Assembly: GCA_039815365.1 (NCBI GenBank)
Contig: JBCBZK010000002.1
Coordinates: 1-64,000 of the forward strand
DNA length: 64,000 nt
Source: CALBPI01 sp039815365
GTDB lineage: Bacteria > Pseudomonadota > Gammaproteobacteria > Steroidobacterales > Woeseiaceae
Direction: 5' to 3'
The notes beneath the pieces are model-generated. The model had not been told where the DNA came from. It ran no database searches and was given only the letters and a program-made list of their open reading frames with translations. The first letter of the stretch is position 1; each line of letters starts with the position of its first letter. The translations under genes were made by a program, and so were the position numbers. Below are positions 44,186 through 53,204 of this stretch, piece by piece.

Positions 44186-45838
44186 ATGACTTCGTATGTT
44201 TTCATCACCGGTGGCGTTGTGTCATCGCTCGGCAAGGGCATCACGTCAGCGTGCCTCGCCGCCATTTTAGAATCGCGCGGCGTGTCGATCAGCATGATGA
44301 AGCTGGACCCGTACATTAATGTGGATCCCGGCACGATGAGCCCGTTCCAGCATGGCGAGGTTTTTGTCACTGACGATGGTTCAGAGACGGATCTTGACCT
44401 TGGCCACTATGAGCGTTTTGTGCGTATTACGACCGGGCGACACAGCAATTTCACGACGGGTCGGATTTACGAGTCGGTTATCGCGCGCGAACGACGCGGT
44501 GATTATCTGGGGGCCACTGTGCAAGTGATCCCTCACATCACAGACGAAATGAAGCAGAGCATCCGACGCGGTGCCGGTGATGCGGATGTCTGTTTCGTTG
44601 AGATCGGCGGTACCGTTGGCGATATCGAATCGTTGCCATTCCTGGAGTCGATTCGGCAATTGGGCGTTGAGCTGGGTCGCGAGCGTGTCGCCTACGTGCA
44701 CCTGACGCTTGTGCCGTACATCGCCACCTCGTCGGAGATCAAGACGAAGCCAACGCAGCACTCGGTAAAGGAGCTGCGTTCTATCGGTATTCAGCCGGAT
44801 ATTCTCGTGTGTCGCTCGGAGCTGCCGCTGCCGGACGAGCAACGTCGCAAGATCGCGCTGTTTACCAACGTGCAGGAGAAAGCGGTGATTTCTGCCTACG
44901 ACGTGGATGACCTGTACCGTATCCCACAAGTTCTGCATGAGCAGGGATTCGACGAGATTATCTGCCGGCAGTTGCGTCTTGACGTACCCAAAGCCGACCT
45001 GTCGGAATGGAACGCGGTCGTTGATGCCAAGAAGAACCCTGAATGCGAAGTCAATATCGCCATGGTCGGCAAATACGTAGACCTCAGAGATTCTTATATC
45101 TCACTGGCCGAGGCGTTACTGCATGCAGGTATTCACACTCGCACGCGCGTCAATATTCACTACGTCGAGTCGCAAAATGTCGAGCGCGATGGTGTCAATC
45201 AGCTGCGCCAGTACGATGCGATCCTTGTGCCGGGCGGCTTTGGCGACCGCGGCATCGAAGGCAAGATCCGCGCGGTGCGCTACGCGCGCGAGAACGACGT
45301 ACCGTATCTGGGCATTTGTCTTGGTATGCAAGTCGCGATCATTGAGTTCGCGCGTCACGTTGCCGGCCTTGAGGATGCTCACAGCACAGAATTTAACCGG
45401 CAATCGCCACATCCTGTCATTGGATTGATCACGGAATGGCAGAACCTGGATGGTGTCACCCATTTGCGCGATGAGTCTTCCGAGCTTGGCGGCACTATGC
45501 GTTTAGGTGCGCAACAGATTCTGTTGCAAGACGATACGAAAGCGCGCGAGATTTACGGATCAGAAGAGATTCGCGAGCGGCACCGGCATCGGTTCGAGTT
45601 CAATAACAACTACCGCGATCAGCTATCGGACGCGGGTTTGCGGTTCTCGGGTTTGTCGACCGATGATCTTGTCGAGATGATCGAGCTTCCAGAGCACCCC
45701 TGGTTCATGGCAAGTCAATTCCACCCGGAGTTCACCAGCAATCCGCGCGATGGCCATCCGCTGTTCAGTGGTTTCATCACGGCGGCGCGCGCGTATCAAT
45801 CGAATGCGATGCAACAACAGCAAGAGGCAAGCGCATGA
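44186..45838 (+). CDS. pyrG: CTP synthase
   Basis: A 550-residue protein (E. coli 545). The synthetase domain opens MTSYVFITGGVVSSLGKGIT with its P loop, then KLDPYINVDPGTMSPFQHGEVFV. The glutaminase domain has the nucleophile in YLGICLGMQ and the His-Glu pair in FHPEF. It aminates UTP to CTP with glutamine and ATP. The preceding 235-base gap holds its own promoter, a terminator-closed RNA and a second hairpin, so expression may be set by readthrough. The stop overlaps the kdsA start by 4 bases; pyrG-kdsA-eno-ftsB is a common gammaproteobacterial order. Confidence 0.97.
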   Translation: MTSYVFITGGVVSSLGKGITSACLAAILESRGVSISMMKLDPYINVDPGTMSPFQHGEVFVTDDGSETDLDLGHYERFVRITTGRHSNFTTGRIYESVIARERRGDYLGATVQVIPHITDEMKQSIRRGAGDADVCFVEIGGTVGDIESLPFLESIRQLGVELGRERVAYVHLTLVPYIATSSEIKTKPTQHSVKELRSIGIQPDILVCRSELPLPDEQRRKIALFTNVQEKAVISAYDVDDLYRIPQVLHEQGFDEIICRQLRLDVPKADLSEWNAVVDAKKNPECEVNIAMVGKYVDLRDSYISLAEALLHAGIHTRTRVNIHYVESQNVERDGVNQLRQYDAILVPGGFGDRGIEGKIRAVRYARENDVPYLGICLGMQVAIIEFARHVAGLEDAHSTEFNRQSPHPVIGLITEWQNLDGVTHLRDESSELGGTMRLGAQQILLQDDTKAREIYGSEEIRERHRHRFEFNNNYRDQLSDAGLRFSGLSTDDLVEMIELPEHPWFMASQFHPEFTSNPRDGHPLFSGFITAARAYQSNAMQQQQEASA

Positions 45839-46686
45839 ACATTGGCGGGATTGATGTCGGACTCGACAAGCCGTTTTTCCTGATTGCCGGTAACTGCGTT
45901 GTAGAAAACGAAGAGACCACATTCGAAACGGCAGGTCGTTTGAAAGAGATGACTGACGAATTGGGCATCGGTTTGATCTACAAATCGTCGTTCGACAAAG
46001 CGAATCGCAGCTCAGCGTCGAGTTTTCGCGGTCCCGGCATGGCCGCCGGTCTCGAGATTCTGGCGAAAGTGAAACGCGAGTTAGATGTACCGATTCTCAC
46101 AGACGTGCATGAAGACACGCCGTTTGATGAGGTGGCTAGCGTTGTCGATGTCATGCAAACGCCTGCATTTCTATGCCGTCAAACGAACTTTATTCTCAAC
46201 GTCGCCAAGCAAGGCATTGCGGTGAACATCAAGAAAGGCCAGTTTCTTTCCCCGTGGGAAATGGACAACGTCGTTGATAAAGCACGCTCGACGGGCAACC
46301 AGAACATCATGGTGTGCGAGCGCGGTTTTAGTTTCGGCTACAACAATCTTGTGTCCGACATGCGCTCTCTTGCAGTCATGCGGCGCACCGCAGCACCTGT
46401 CGTCTTCGATGCGACGCACTCGGTACAGCTGCCGGGAGGCAAGGGCACCGCGTCCGGTGGGCAGCGTGAGTTTGTGCCTGTCCTTGCGCGTGCCGCGATC
46501 GCTGCAGGCGTTGCCGGTGTCTTTATGGAGACGCATCCGGAACCCGAACGTGCCCTTTCGGATGGACCGAACGCCTGGCCGCTCGATGACATGCGCGAGC
46601 TGCTACAGACTTTGAAAGCCATTGATGAAACCGTTAAGTCGGTACCGTTCCCTGAGGCGCGGTACGGTATTGGCGTGGCAGAATAG
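45835..46686 (+). CDS. kdsA: KDO-8-phosphate synthase
   Basis: A 283-residue protein (E. coli 284), a TIM-barrel DAHP/KDOP synthase. FLIAGNCVVENEETT and YKSSFDKANRSS, with FRGPGM, form the PEP and sugar sites. ANKKG-type KKGQFLSPWEM and TDVHE-type DVHEDTPFDEV are conserved, and DATHSVQLPGG completes the signature. It condenses PEP with arabinose-5-phosphate to KDO-8-P for the inner core of lipopolysaccharide, fitting the lpx genes upstream. NxxCVVE has Asn before the Cys, matching KDOPS rather than DAHPS. Confidence 0.96.
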   Translation: MNIGGIDVGLDKPFFLIAGNCVVENEETTFETAGRLKEMTDELGIGLIYKSSFDKANRSSASSFRGPGMAAGLEILAKVKRELDVPILTDVHEDTPFDEVASVVDVMQTPAFLCRQTNFILNVAKQGIAVNIKKGQFLSPWEMDNVVDKARSTGNQNIMVCERGFSFGYNNLVSDMRSLAVMRRTAAPVVFDATHSVQLPGGKGTASGGQREFVPVLARAAIAAGVAGVFMETHPEPERALSDGPNAWPLDDMRELLQTLKAIDETVKSVPFPEARYGIGVAE

Positions 46687-46731
46687 CCGCGCCGTAATTA
46701 CAAACAGACGCCAAGAATTACAGGACACACC

Positions 46732-48024
46732 ATGCCAACAACAACCGTTAAGAACATCGTCGCACGTGAGATTCTCGACTCTCGGGGCAATCCAACTCTG
46801 GAGGCCGATGTATGGCTTGAAGACGGTAGCCATGGTCGTGCCGGCGTGCCATCAGGTGCATCCACAGGCTCGCGCGAAGCTGTCGAGTTGCGCGATGGTG
46901 ACACGTCGCGCTACTTGGGTAAGGGCGTGCTGAACGCTGTTGCTAACGTGAATACAGAAATCCGGGATTTGCTGGTCGGCAAAGATGCTGTGGATCAGGC
47001 GGCCCTTGACGCGGCGATGTGTGCGCTGGATGGCACCGACAACAAATCCCGTCTTGGTGCTAACGCGACGTTGGCAGCATCGCTGGCAATAGCCAAAGCA
47101 GTCGCCGTGAGTCGCAAAGAGCCGTTGTTCCGCACCTTGGGCGACAGTGTCACGATGCCTGTACCGATGATGAACATTATTAACGGTGGCGCTCACGCTG
47201 ATAACAGCGTTGATATTCAGGAATTCATGATCCTGCCGGTTGGCGCCGACACGTTCAGCGAGGCGTTGCGTTGCGGCACGGAAATCTTTCATGCACTAAA
47301 GCACGTCCTGCACGTGCAAGGCATGAATACCGCGGTAGGCGATGAGGGTGGGTTTGCCCCAGATCTACCGTCGAACCGCAGTGCGCTGGATACGATCATG
47401 GAGGCGATCGATAAAGCGGGTTATAGCGCCGGTAAAGACGTGCTGCTCGGTTTGGATGTCGCAAGCTCGGAGTTCTACGCAGACGGTGTGTATAACCTGG
47501 CATCAGAGGGGCGTACCTTTAATGCCGATCAGTTCGCTGACTACCTGGCAGAGCTGTGTCAGTCGTTTCCAATCATTAGTATTGAAGACGGTATGGATGA
47601 GAGTGACTGGGACGGCTGGGCCTCTTTGACGCGCAAAGTGGGCAAAACCGTACAGCTGGTGGGCGATGATCTGTTTGTCACCAATACGAAAATTTTGCAA
47701 CGCGGTATTGATGAGCACATCGGTAACTCGATTCTGATCAAGCCCAATCAGATCGGCACATTGACAGAGACATTACAGGCAATCGACATGGCAGTGGATG
47801 CCGATTACACAGCAGTTGTATCGCACCGATCCGGAGAAACAGAGGATGCAACCATTGCCGATATTGCTGTGGGTACACGTGCAACGCAGATAAAAACCGG
47901 TTCCTTGTCGCGTTCTGACCGTATTTCCAAGTACAATCAGCTCTTGCGCATAGAAGAGCTGCTCGGTGATCGGGCAATCTATACAGCGAAAGGCGCATTC
48001 CCCAAAGGGGTTGGCTCGTTTTAA
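46732..48024 (+). CDS. eno: Enolase
   Basis: A 430-residue protein (E. coli 432). EILDSRGNPTLEADV, GAHADNSVDIQEFMILP and VGDEGGFAPDL form the N-terminal and Mg/substrate loops. The Mg ligands continue in GLDVASSEFY, SIEDGMDESDW and VGDDLFVTN. The catalytic Lys/His region is ILIKPNQIGTLTET and VVSHRSGETED. It interconverts 2-phosphoglycerate and PEP in glycolysis and gluconeogenesis, and is also a degradosome partner in E. coli. kdsA upstream uses its product PEP. Confidence 0.97.
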   Translation: MPTTTVKNIVAREILDSRGNPTLEADVWLEDGSHGRAGVPSGASTGSREAVELRDGDTSRYLGKGVLNAVANVNTEIRDLLVGKDAVDQAALDAAMCALDGTDNKSRLGANATLAASLAIAKAVAVSRKEPLFRTLGDSVTMPVPMMNIINGGAHADNSVDIQEFMILPVGADTFSEALRCGTEIFHALKHVLHVQGMNTAVGDEGGFAPDLPSNRSALDTIMEAIDKAGYSAGKDVLLGLDVASSEFYADGVYNLASEGRTFNADQFADYLAELCQSFPIISIEDGMDESDWDGWASLTRKVGKTVQLVGDDLFVTNTKILQRGIDEHIGNSILIKPNQIGTLTETLQAIDMAVDADYTAVVSHRSGETEDATIADIAVGTRATQIKTGSLSRSDRISKYNQLLRIEELLGDRAIYTAKGAFPKGVGSF

Positions 48025-48062
48025 CGAGACAGCCCAAACGCGATTGCAAGAGCGATTGATTG

Positions 48063-48398
48063 ATGCCATCACAACCACAACAGCGTAGCGTCTCGTCGAG
48101 CATCACCGTGCTCGCGCTCGTGGTGATGCTGGGTATTGTGCTGATTCAGTTATTCGTCTCTCCGCACGGCCTGCGCAAGTCCCGCGAGCTACAGGTCGCG
48201 TTAGATGACACCAAGCTTGCGATTGACGCGCTGGAACAGCGTAACGCAGCGCTAGCCGGTGAAGTGCGCAACCTGAAGCACGGATTGGATGCTGCCGAAG
48301 AGCGTGCCCGCTCTGATTTGGGCATGATCGGCGAGAATGAGTCGTTCTATCAAATTGTCGATAGCGACGCGGCCTCAGTGTCGCGGGTCGTTGATTGA
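48063..48398 (+). CDS. ftsB: Cell division protein FtsB
   Basis: A 111-residue bitopic protein (E. coli 103). A transmembrane helix (about 14-36) is followed by a leucine-rich coiled coil (about 37-85) and the family motif ARSDLGMIGENESFYQIV. ATG 48063 is preferred over the adjacent TTG 48060. With FtsL and FtsQ it forms the periplasmic divisome subcomplex that activates FtsWI. eno-ftsB adjacency is conserved. In most gammaproteobacteria ispD and ispF follow; here truD starts 6 bases later. Confidence 0.9.
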   Translation: MPSQPQQRSVSSSITVLALVVMLGIVLIQLFVSPHGLRKSRELQVALDDTKLAIDALEQRNAALAGEVRNLKHGLDAAEERARSDLGMIGENESFYQIVDSDAASVSRVVD

Positions 48399-48404
48399 CC
48401 AGCA

Positions 48405-49484
48405 TTGAATCGAGAATCCGGCAGTGCTCCTGCCGACCATGAAATCCCGGCTTTCTGGCCGATGCCAGCGGCACACGGCGCGGCGCTGTCTTCTGCACAG
48501 CTGAAATCGACACCGGAAGACTTTGTTGTTGAAGAGCAGCCGAACTGGCAGCCGCATGGCGATGGCGAGCACGATGTTCTCTGGATTGAAAAGCGCGACG
48601 CGAACACCCGTTGGGTTGCTGAGCAACTGGCGTCGTTTGCACAGTGTCACCCTCGCGACGTGGGTTTTGCCGGTCTCAAGGATCGGTTTGCGCTGACCCG
48701 TCAGTGGTTCAGTGTTCACCGGCCAGGTCGCAGCATTGACTGGTCGACATTTCAGGCGAGTGGCGTGCGGATCCTCACGCATGCCGTGCATAACCGCAAA
48801 CTGCGCGTTGGTGCATTGACGGGCAATCGATTTGAAATCCTGTTGCGCGATGTGTCTGCTGATCGCGAGCAGCTTGGCGCGCGCTTCGCACTGCTGGAAC
48901 AATATGGCATTCCAAACTACTTTGGTGCGCAGCGATTTGGTCGTGAGCAATCCAACCTCAGGATGGCGCTGCGTTTGGCGCGCCGACAACGACTCAAGCG
49001 CGCGCAGAAGACGTTCGCGCTGTCCGCGGCGCGCGCGGCTATTTTCAATGCAACACTCGCACGGCGTGTGGCGGCGGATCAGTGGCGAACGCCAATCGAC
49101 GGTGATCTTCTGATGTTGTCCGGCTCACACTCGTTCTTCGCTTTCGACGAACACGATGTAGACGAGATCGTCGCGCGCTGCGAGCGCGCCGATGTGTCGC
49201 CGACAGGCCCGTTATGGGGTGCGCCGGGCACGCTGGCTGACGGCGAGGCGGGCGAACTCGAGCAAATGATTGCCGATCAGTACCCGGACTTTCGCAATGC
49301 GACGCTTGCCGGTGGCGTGACCCTGCAGCGTCGCGCCTTGCGGATGATGCCGGAGCAGTGTTCGTTACAGCACGACGCGAGCTTTGTGCGCCTTGCCTTT
49401 ACGCTACCGTCAGGTAGTTTCGCAACAGTGCTCGTGCATGAGCTGTTCGACGTCGACGATGTCAGTCAACGCAGCAGAACGTAA
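48405..49484 (+). CDS. truD: tRNA pseudouridine(13) synthase TruD
   Basis: A 359-residue protein (E. coli 349). The N terminus has STPEDFVVEEQP; the catalytic aspartate lies in VGFAGLKDRFALTRQWFSV. NYFGAQRFGREQSNLRMAL is the second TruD signature and LMLSGSHSFF begins the inserted domain. It makes pseudouridine 13 in tRNA(Glu). The start is TTG 48405, six bases after the ftsB stop. Starting at ATG 48462 would cut residues that align with the family. Its 3' end overlaps the convergent smr gene by 19 bases. Confidence 0.93.
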   Translation: MNRESGSAPADHEIPAFWPMPAAHGAALSSAQLKSTPEDFVVEEQPNWQPHGDGEHDVLWIEKRDANTRWVAEQLASFAQCHPRDVGFAGLKDRFALTRQWFSVHRPGRSIDWSTFQASGVRILTHAVHNRKLRVGALTGNRFEILLRDVSADREQLGARFALLEQYGIPNYFGAQRFGREQSNLRMALRLARRQRLKRAQKTFALSAARAAIFNATLARRVAADQWRTPIDGDLLMLSGSHSFFAFDEHDVDEIVARCERADVSPTGPLWGAPGTLADGEAGELEQMIADQYPDFRNATLAGGVTLQRRALRMMPEQCSLQHDASFVRLAFTLPSGSFATVLVHELFDVDDVSQRSRT

Positions 49485-50002
49485 ACGGCGCCACTGCCGC
49501 CATCCACCTGACGCGCAGAGACAAACGCAGCGACTTGATCCGAGCGGCGCAACCAGCCGTCGACACTCCCCTTAATACGCGGGCCCCGGTGGCCGGAACC
49601 CAGCCCCTTGCCGTGGATGATGCGCACGCAGCGCCAACCGTGGTAATCGCTTTCGGCCATAAAGTCGCGCAATACTTCTTTGGCTTCCTTGACGGTGTAG
49701 CCATGCAGGTCAAGAACAGACTCGACGCGATAGTGACCTTTGGCCAGGCGGCGCAGCGTGCGTTCTCCGACATCGGGTCGGCGAAAACGCAGTCCGTCGC
49801 CATTGCGCCATTCAATACTCTCGATATCGGCGTCCAGGCTTTCGCGCAACACGTCTTGTTCGTCCTGACGCCGCATCCGCGCGTGCGGCGCCGGTGGTGT
49901 GCGCTCGGGTTCGGCGCGGTCATGTGTGAGCGGCCTCGCATCACCAATGGCATCGCGAAATAACGCTTTGTCATCATCGAGCATGTCGTCGTGGTCTGCC
50001 AT
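49466..50002 (-). CDS. Smr-domain protein (SmrA/YdaL-like)
   Basis: A 178-residue protein. The C-terminal half is a Smr domain: VLDLHGYTVKEAKEVLRDF, then VRIIHGKGLGS (the HGxG motif) and GGSGAVYVLLR at the end. The N-terminal 90 residues are charged and probably linker-like. Smr domains of this stand-alone class include RNA-cleaving SmrA and the collision-sensing SmrB of E. coli; the sequence does not decide between them, although the GGSGA ending resembles SmrA more. It is convergent with truD (19-base overlap) and divergent from surE. Confidence 0.85.
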   Translation of the reverse strand: MADHDDMLDDDKALFRDAIGDARPLTHDRAEPERTPPAPHARMRRQDEQDVLRESLDADIESIEWRNGDGLRFRRPDVGERTLRRLAKGHYRVESVLDLHGYTVKEAKEVLRDFMAESDYHGWRCVRIIHGKGLGSGHRGPRIKGSVDGWLRRSDQVAAFVSARQVDGGSGAVYVLLR

Positions 50003-50106
50003 AACAGCGAGCTCCAGGCGTTCTACCAGCGTTCTCCCAGCGTCTGATCGCTCGGCCTGTTGAGCATAACGCGTGACTAGCGGGCGGGAAAGTGGTCATC
50101 GCGCTA

Positions 50107-50133
50107 TTGCCGGACGACAAGATTGCGTATCAT
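50107..50133 (+). promoter_or_regulatory. Possible surE promoter
   Basis: TTGCCG (50107-50112) and TATCAT (50128-50133) lie 15 bases apart, shorter than the ideal spacing. Position fits: it is in the 161-base smr-surE gap and just upstream of the TTG start chosen for surE. The longer surE frame from GTG 50092 would begin upstream of this promoter. Confidence 0.35.
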
Positions 50134-50163
50134 TTCGCTAGCCGCAACTCTACGGAACGCCAC

Positions 50164-50913
50164 TTGAAAATTTTGATCAGCAATGACGACGGCTATTTGT
50201 CAGACGGCATAGCGGCGCTGCAGCGTGGTTTGGAGGCGTTCGGTCAGATCGTGACGGTTGCGCCCGATCGCAATCAAAGCGGTGCGAGTAGCTCGTTGAC
50301 GTTACATGCGCCATTGCGTGTTGATGAGGTCGAAGAGGGTGTCTTCAGCGTCAACGGAACACCATCAGATTGCGTGCACCTGGCGCTGTCCGGTTTTCTG
50401 GACGAAGATCCGGATATCGTGGTTTCGGGGATCAATCACGGCGCAAATCTCGGTGATGACGTGATTTACTCAGGCACCGTCGCTGCTGCGATTGAAGGTC
50501 GCTATCTCGGCTTGCCTGCGATTGCCGTGTCATTAGTGGGCGAGCATTGTCATCATTTCGATACTGCCGCGGAAGTTGCTGGTCAGTTGCTCGCGGGCAT
50601 CACCCAACAACCGTTGCCGGCCGATACCATTCTGAACGTCAATGTGCCCGATATTCCCGTCGCGCAACTCAAAGGTATTCGCGCGACACGGCTGGGCTTT
50701 CGTCATCGCTCGGAGCCGATGGTTGCCCAGAATGATCCGCGCGGTCGTCCGATATTCTGGATCGGTCCGGCAGGGCCGGGCGACGACGCGAGTGAGGGTA
50801 CGGACTTTCACGCCGTCGAGAATGGCTATGCGTCGGTGACACCATTGCAGATTGATCTGACGCGTCACCGTCAGCTCGAATCGTTGCAGCATTGGTTGGA
50901 CGACATCCATTGA
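50164..50913 (+). CDS. surE: 5'/3'-nucleotidase SurE
   Basis: A 249-residue protein (E. coli 253) started at TTG 50164, because the family begins at KILISNDDG. The acidic metal motif NDDG is at residues 7-10, with the serine/asparagine ligands in PDRNQSGASSSLTL and SGINHGANLGDDVIYSGTVAAA. It dephosphorylates nucleoside monophosphates and short polyphosphate. surE-pcm-nlpD is a conserved stress-related cluster in gammaproteobacteria. ATG starts are absent nearby. Confidence 0.93.
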   Translation: MKILISNDDGYLSDGIAALQRGLEAFGQIVTVAPDRNQSGASSSLTLHAPLRVDEVEEGVFSVNGTPSDCVHLALSGFLDEDPDIVVSGINHGANLGDDVIYSGTVAAAIEGRYLGLPAIAVSLVGEHCHHFDTAAEVAGQLLAGITQQPLPADTILNVNVPDIPVAQLKGIRATRLGFRHRSEPMVAQNDPRGRPIFWIGPAGPGDDASEGTDFHAVENGYASVTPLQIDLTRHRQLESLQHWLDDIH

Positions 50914-50933
50914 ACACACACGCTGGCATTGGC

Positions 50934-51560
50934 ATGACGTCTTTGCGCACCAGAGACCGGTTGGTAGCGCGTTTACAAGATCAAGGTATTCGCTCGGAAG
51001 CTGTGCTCGGGCGCATACGCGATGTGCCGCGACACTTGTTCGTCGATGAGGCGCTGGCAAGTCGCGCCTATGAAGATACCGCGCTGCCGATTGGACTTGG
51101 CCAAACGATTAGCCAACCCTACATCGTTGCGCGCATGACGGAGGCACTGTTGCACGACGGACCGCTTGAGAGCGTGCTTGAAGTCGGTACGGGTTGTGGT
51201 TACCAAACCGCAGTGCTGGCACCATTGGTCGGACACATCCATACGCTTGAGTTTCTGGCGCCGCTGATGGCCAAGACCCGGCAACGCCTTGGCCGGTTGA
51301 ACTTGTATAACATTCAATACCGCCATGGGGATGGTTGGAAAGGCTGGCCAAAATATGCGCCTTACGACGGTATTATCGTTACTGCTGCGCCCGAGCTGAT
51401 TCCCACCCGCCTGCTCGAACAATTGGCCATCGGCGGGCGCCTGATTTTGCCGCTTGGTCCTTCGCGTGATCAACGACTCATGAAGATTACCCGTAGCGAA
51501 GATGGCTATGCGCAGGCAGATTTGGGTCCGGCGAGTTTTGTGCCGTTGGTGAAGTCGTAA
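50934..51560 (+). CDS. pcm: Protein-L-isoaspartate O-methyltransferase
   Basis: A 208-residue protein, the same length as in E. coli, when started at ATG 50934; the open frame begins at TTG 50892 inside surE. It has FVDEALASRAYEDTALPIG, GQTISQPYIVARMTEAL and the SAM-binding VLEVGTGCGYQTAVLA. It repairs isoaspartyl residues in aged proteins. It lies 20 bases after surE. Confidence 0.95.
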   Translation: MTSLRTRDRLVARLQDQGIRSEAVLGRIRDVPRHLFVDEALASRAYEDTALPIGLGQTISQPYIVARMTEALLHDGPLESVLEVGTGCGYQTAVLAPLVGHIHTLEFLAPLMAKTRQRLGRLNLYNIQYRHGDGWKGWPKYAPYDGIIVTAAPELIPTRLLEQLAIGGRLILPLGPSRDQRLMKITRSEDGYAQADLGPASFVPLVKS

Positions 51561-51571
51561 CTGCGCTTGCC

Positions 51572-52153
51572 ATGAAGATTTTTACACCGCTCTATGATTG
51601 GGTTCTCAGTAAGGCACGGCATCGTTTCGCTGTGTACTGGTTAGGCGTACTGAGTTTCGCCGAGTCATCGTTCTTTCCTATTCCGCCGGACGTCATGCTG
51701 GCACCGATGGCGCTCGCGCAGCGCTCGAAAGCGTTTTGGTATGCGAGCGTGGCGACGCTAACCTCGGTTGCCGGTGGCGTGCTTGGCTATCTTATCGGTG
51801 TGTTTCTGATCGGATCGATCGAACCTTGGTTGCTGCAGAGCCACTACGCGCAGAGCTACCTGACCTCGCAACAATGGTTTGCCGATTACGGCGTCTGGAT
51901 TGTGTTCGTTGCAGGGTTCTCGCCCATTCCGTACAAGGTGTTTACGATAGGTGCAGGGGCGGCGTCGATGAGTTTGCCGTTGTTTGTGCTTGCGTCGCTG
52001 ATCGGACGCGGTGCGCGCTATTTTCTGATTGTCGGTCTCATCTACGTGATGGGGCCGAAAGCAGAACACTTGATACGCCGGTATGTCGATGTGATTGGCT
52101 GGACAGTTGTTGTCGTTGTCGTGGTGTTGCTGGCATGGCTTGCGCTCGCCTGA
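51572..52153 (+). CDS. yqaA: DedA-family (YqaA-type) inner-membrane protein
   Basis: A 193-residue polytopic protein. LSFAESSFFPIPPDVMLAPMALA and FVAGFSPIPYKVFTIGAGAA are the paired re-entrant motifs of the DedA/VTT (SNARE-associated) family; the length and motif style match the YqaA subgroup. About four to five hydrophobic segments are visible, the last an uninterrupted run of valines. DedA proteins affect membrane physiology, and some are lipid flippases; the role of YqaA is not established. It lies between pcm and nlpD. Its last 19 bases overlap nlpD. Confidence 0.87.
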   Translation: MKIFTPLYDWVLSKARHRFAVYWLGVLSFAESSFFPIPPDVMLAPMALAQRSKAFWYASVATLTSVAGGVLGYLIGVFLIGSIEPWLLQSHYAQSYLTSQQWFADYGVWIVFVAGFSPIPYKVFTIGAGAASMSLPLFVLASLIGRGARYFLIVGLIYVMGPKAEHLIRRYVDVIGWTVVVVVVVLLAWLALA

Positions 52154-52842
52154 GGGCGCTTGTTGCTATTGCCGCTGTCGTTGTCATCGGCGGCTGTGCG
52201 TTGGATTGGCAGGACGAACAGCGCAGCACCGGAGCGCGTCCGACAGCCGCTGGGACGTCGGCTAGCTATACGGTGCGCAGTGGCGATACGTTGTATAGCA
52301 TCGCCGTGCGCTATGGCATTAACCATCGGCAACTTGCCGCATGGAACCAGCTCAGCGATGCCACGCTGATCTACCCGGGGCAAGTGCTCAAGATGCGCGC
52401 GCCGACAGGCTCAAGCGCCGCGACACCAAAAATCGTCAAACCGCCGGCGACGCTGCAGCGCGTTGGTCAATGGCGTTGGCCGACCACCGGTCGGCTGGTC
52501 AGCCGTTTCGACATGAGTGCGAACGTGCCGCGGACAGGAATTTTGATCAGCGGTCAACGTGGCCAGTCTGTTTTGGCGGCTGCCTCAGGCGAAGTGGTGT
52601 ATTCGGGTAGTGGTCTGAAGAGCTACGGCAAGCTGGTGATTATTCAGCACAACCGCGACTACCTGTCGGCCTACGGTCACAATGCAGCGTTGCTCGTCAA
52701 AGAGGGTGACACGGTCAAGCGTGGCCAGAAAATTGCAACGATGGGTGAGACAGCAGCGCAGCTGCCGCGGCTGCACTTCGAAATTCGCCAAAGCGGACAA
52801 CCGGTCGATCCGCTGGCGTTATTGCCGCGGCCAGCGACTTAA
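52135..52842 (+). CDS. nlpD: Murein hydrolase activator NlpD (LysM and degenerate LytM lipoprotein)
   Basis: A 235-residue protein started at ATG 52135. A signal peptide ends VVVIGGC, a clear lipobox. A LysM domain (about 42-85, YTVRSGDTLYSIAVRYGI) binds peptidoglycan. The C-terminal LytM/M23 domain has lost the metal ligands: the position of HxGxD reads RTGILIS, although LHFEI remains. NlpD homologues are inactive and instead activate the amidase AmiC at the septum. E. coli NlpD is longer (379). Its stop overlaps the convergent gene by 4 bases. rpoS, the usual next gene, is absent. Confidence 0.9.
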   Translation: MACARLRALVAIAAVVVIGGCALDWQDEQRSTGARPTAAGTSASYTVRSGDTLYSIAVRYGINHRQLAAWNQLSDATLIYPGQVLKMRAPTGSSAATPKIVKPPATLQRVGQWRWPTTGRLVSRFDMSANVPRTGILISGQRGQSVLAAASGEVVYSGSGLKSYGKLVIIQHNRDYLSAYGHNAALLVKEGDTVKRGQKIATMGETAAQLPRLHFEIRQSGQPVDPLALLPRPAT

Positions 52843-53204
52843 CGCACTAACGCCAATACGCTCGGTCGAGCTTCGCCGAGTAACACATTAAACGTGCGCA
52901 CGGCTGCGCCGTCATTCATGACCTCAATACCAACACCCGCCAGCATGACTTGCTGCATCAGCGTCGCTTGGGGAAAAACGGGACGTTCTCCTGTCGCAAG
53001 CACGATCACCTGTGGCTTCAGGTCCAGCAATGGTTGTATGAGCGCCGGTGACAAATCATCAACGCTACGACAGCGCCAATCGCTCAGAACCTCAGTCTGC
53101 GCGATCGCGAGACTGCCGATATGTTGTTGGTCACGAATCCAGATGCTGTTCGCGTCGTAACGCGAAATTGCATTGGGTGGCTGGTTTTCTTTGGCAAATT
53201 GCAT
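52839..53204 (-). CDS. Mth938-like (DUF498/NDUFAF3-type) domain protein
   Basis: A 121-residue protein if started at ATG 53204 (MQFAKENQPP); a TTG 13 codons upstream is possible. The fold signature is present: ISRYDANSIWIRDQQH, the central PQVIVLATGERPVFP, and GIGVEVM-type AGVGIEVMNDGAAVRTFNVL. The family includes Xanthomonas Xcc1710 and the mitochondrial complex I assembly factor NDUFAF3. Its bacterial function is unknown. It is convergent with nlpD (4-base overlap) and divergent from the rpfE-like gene. Confidence 0.83.
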   Translation of the reverse strand: MQFAKENQPPNAISRYDANSIWIRDQQHIGSLAIAQTEVLSDWRCRSVDDLSPALIQPLLDLKPQVIVLATGERPVFPQATLMQQVMLAGVGIEVMNDGAAVRTFNVLLGEARPSVLALVR

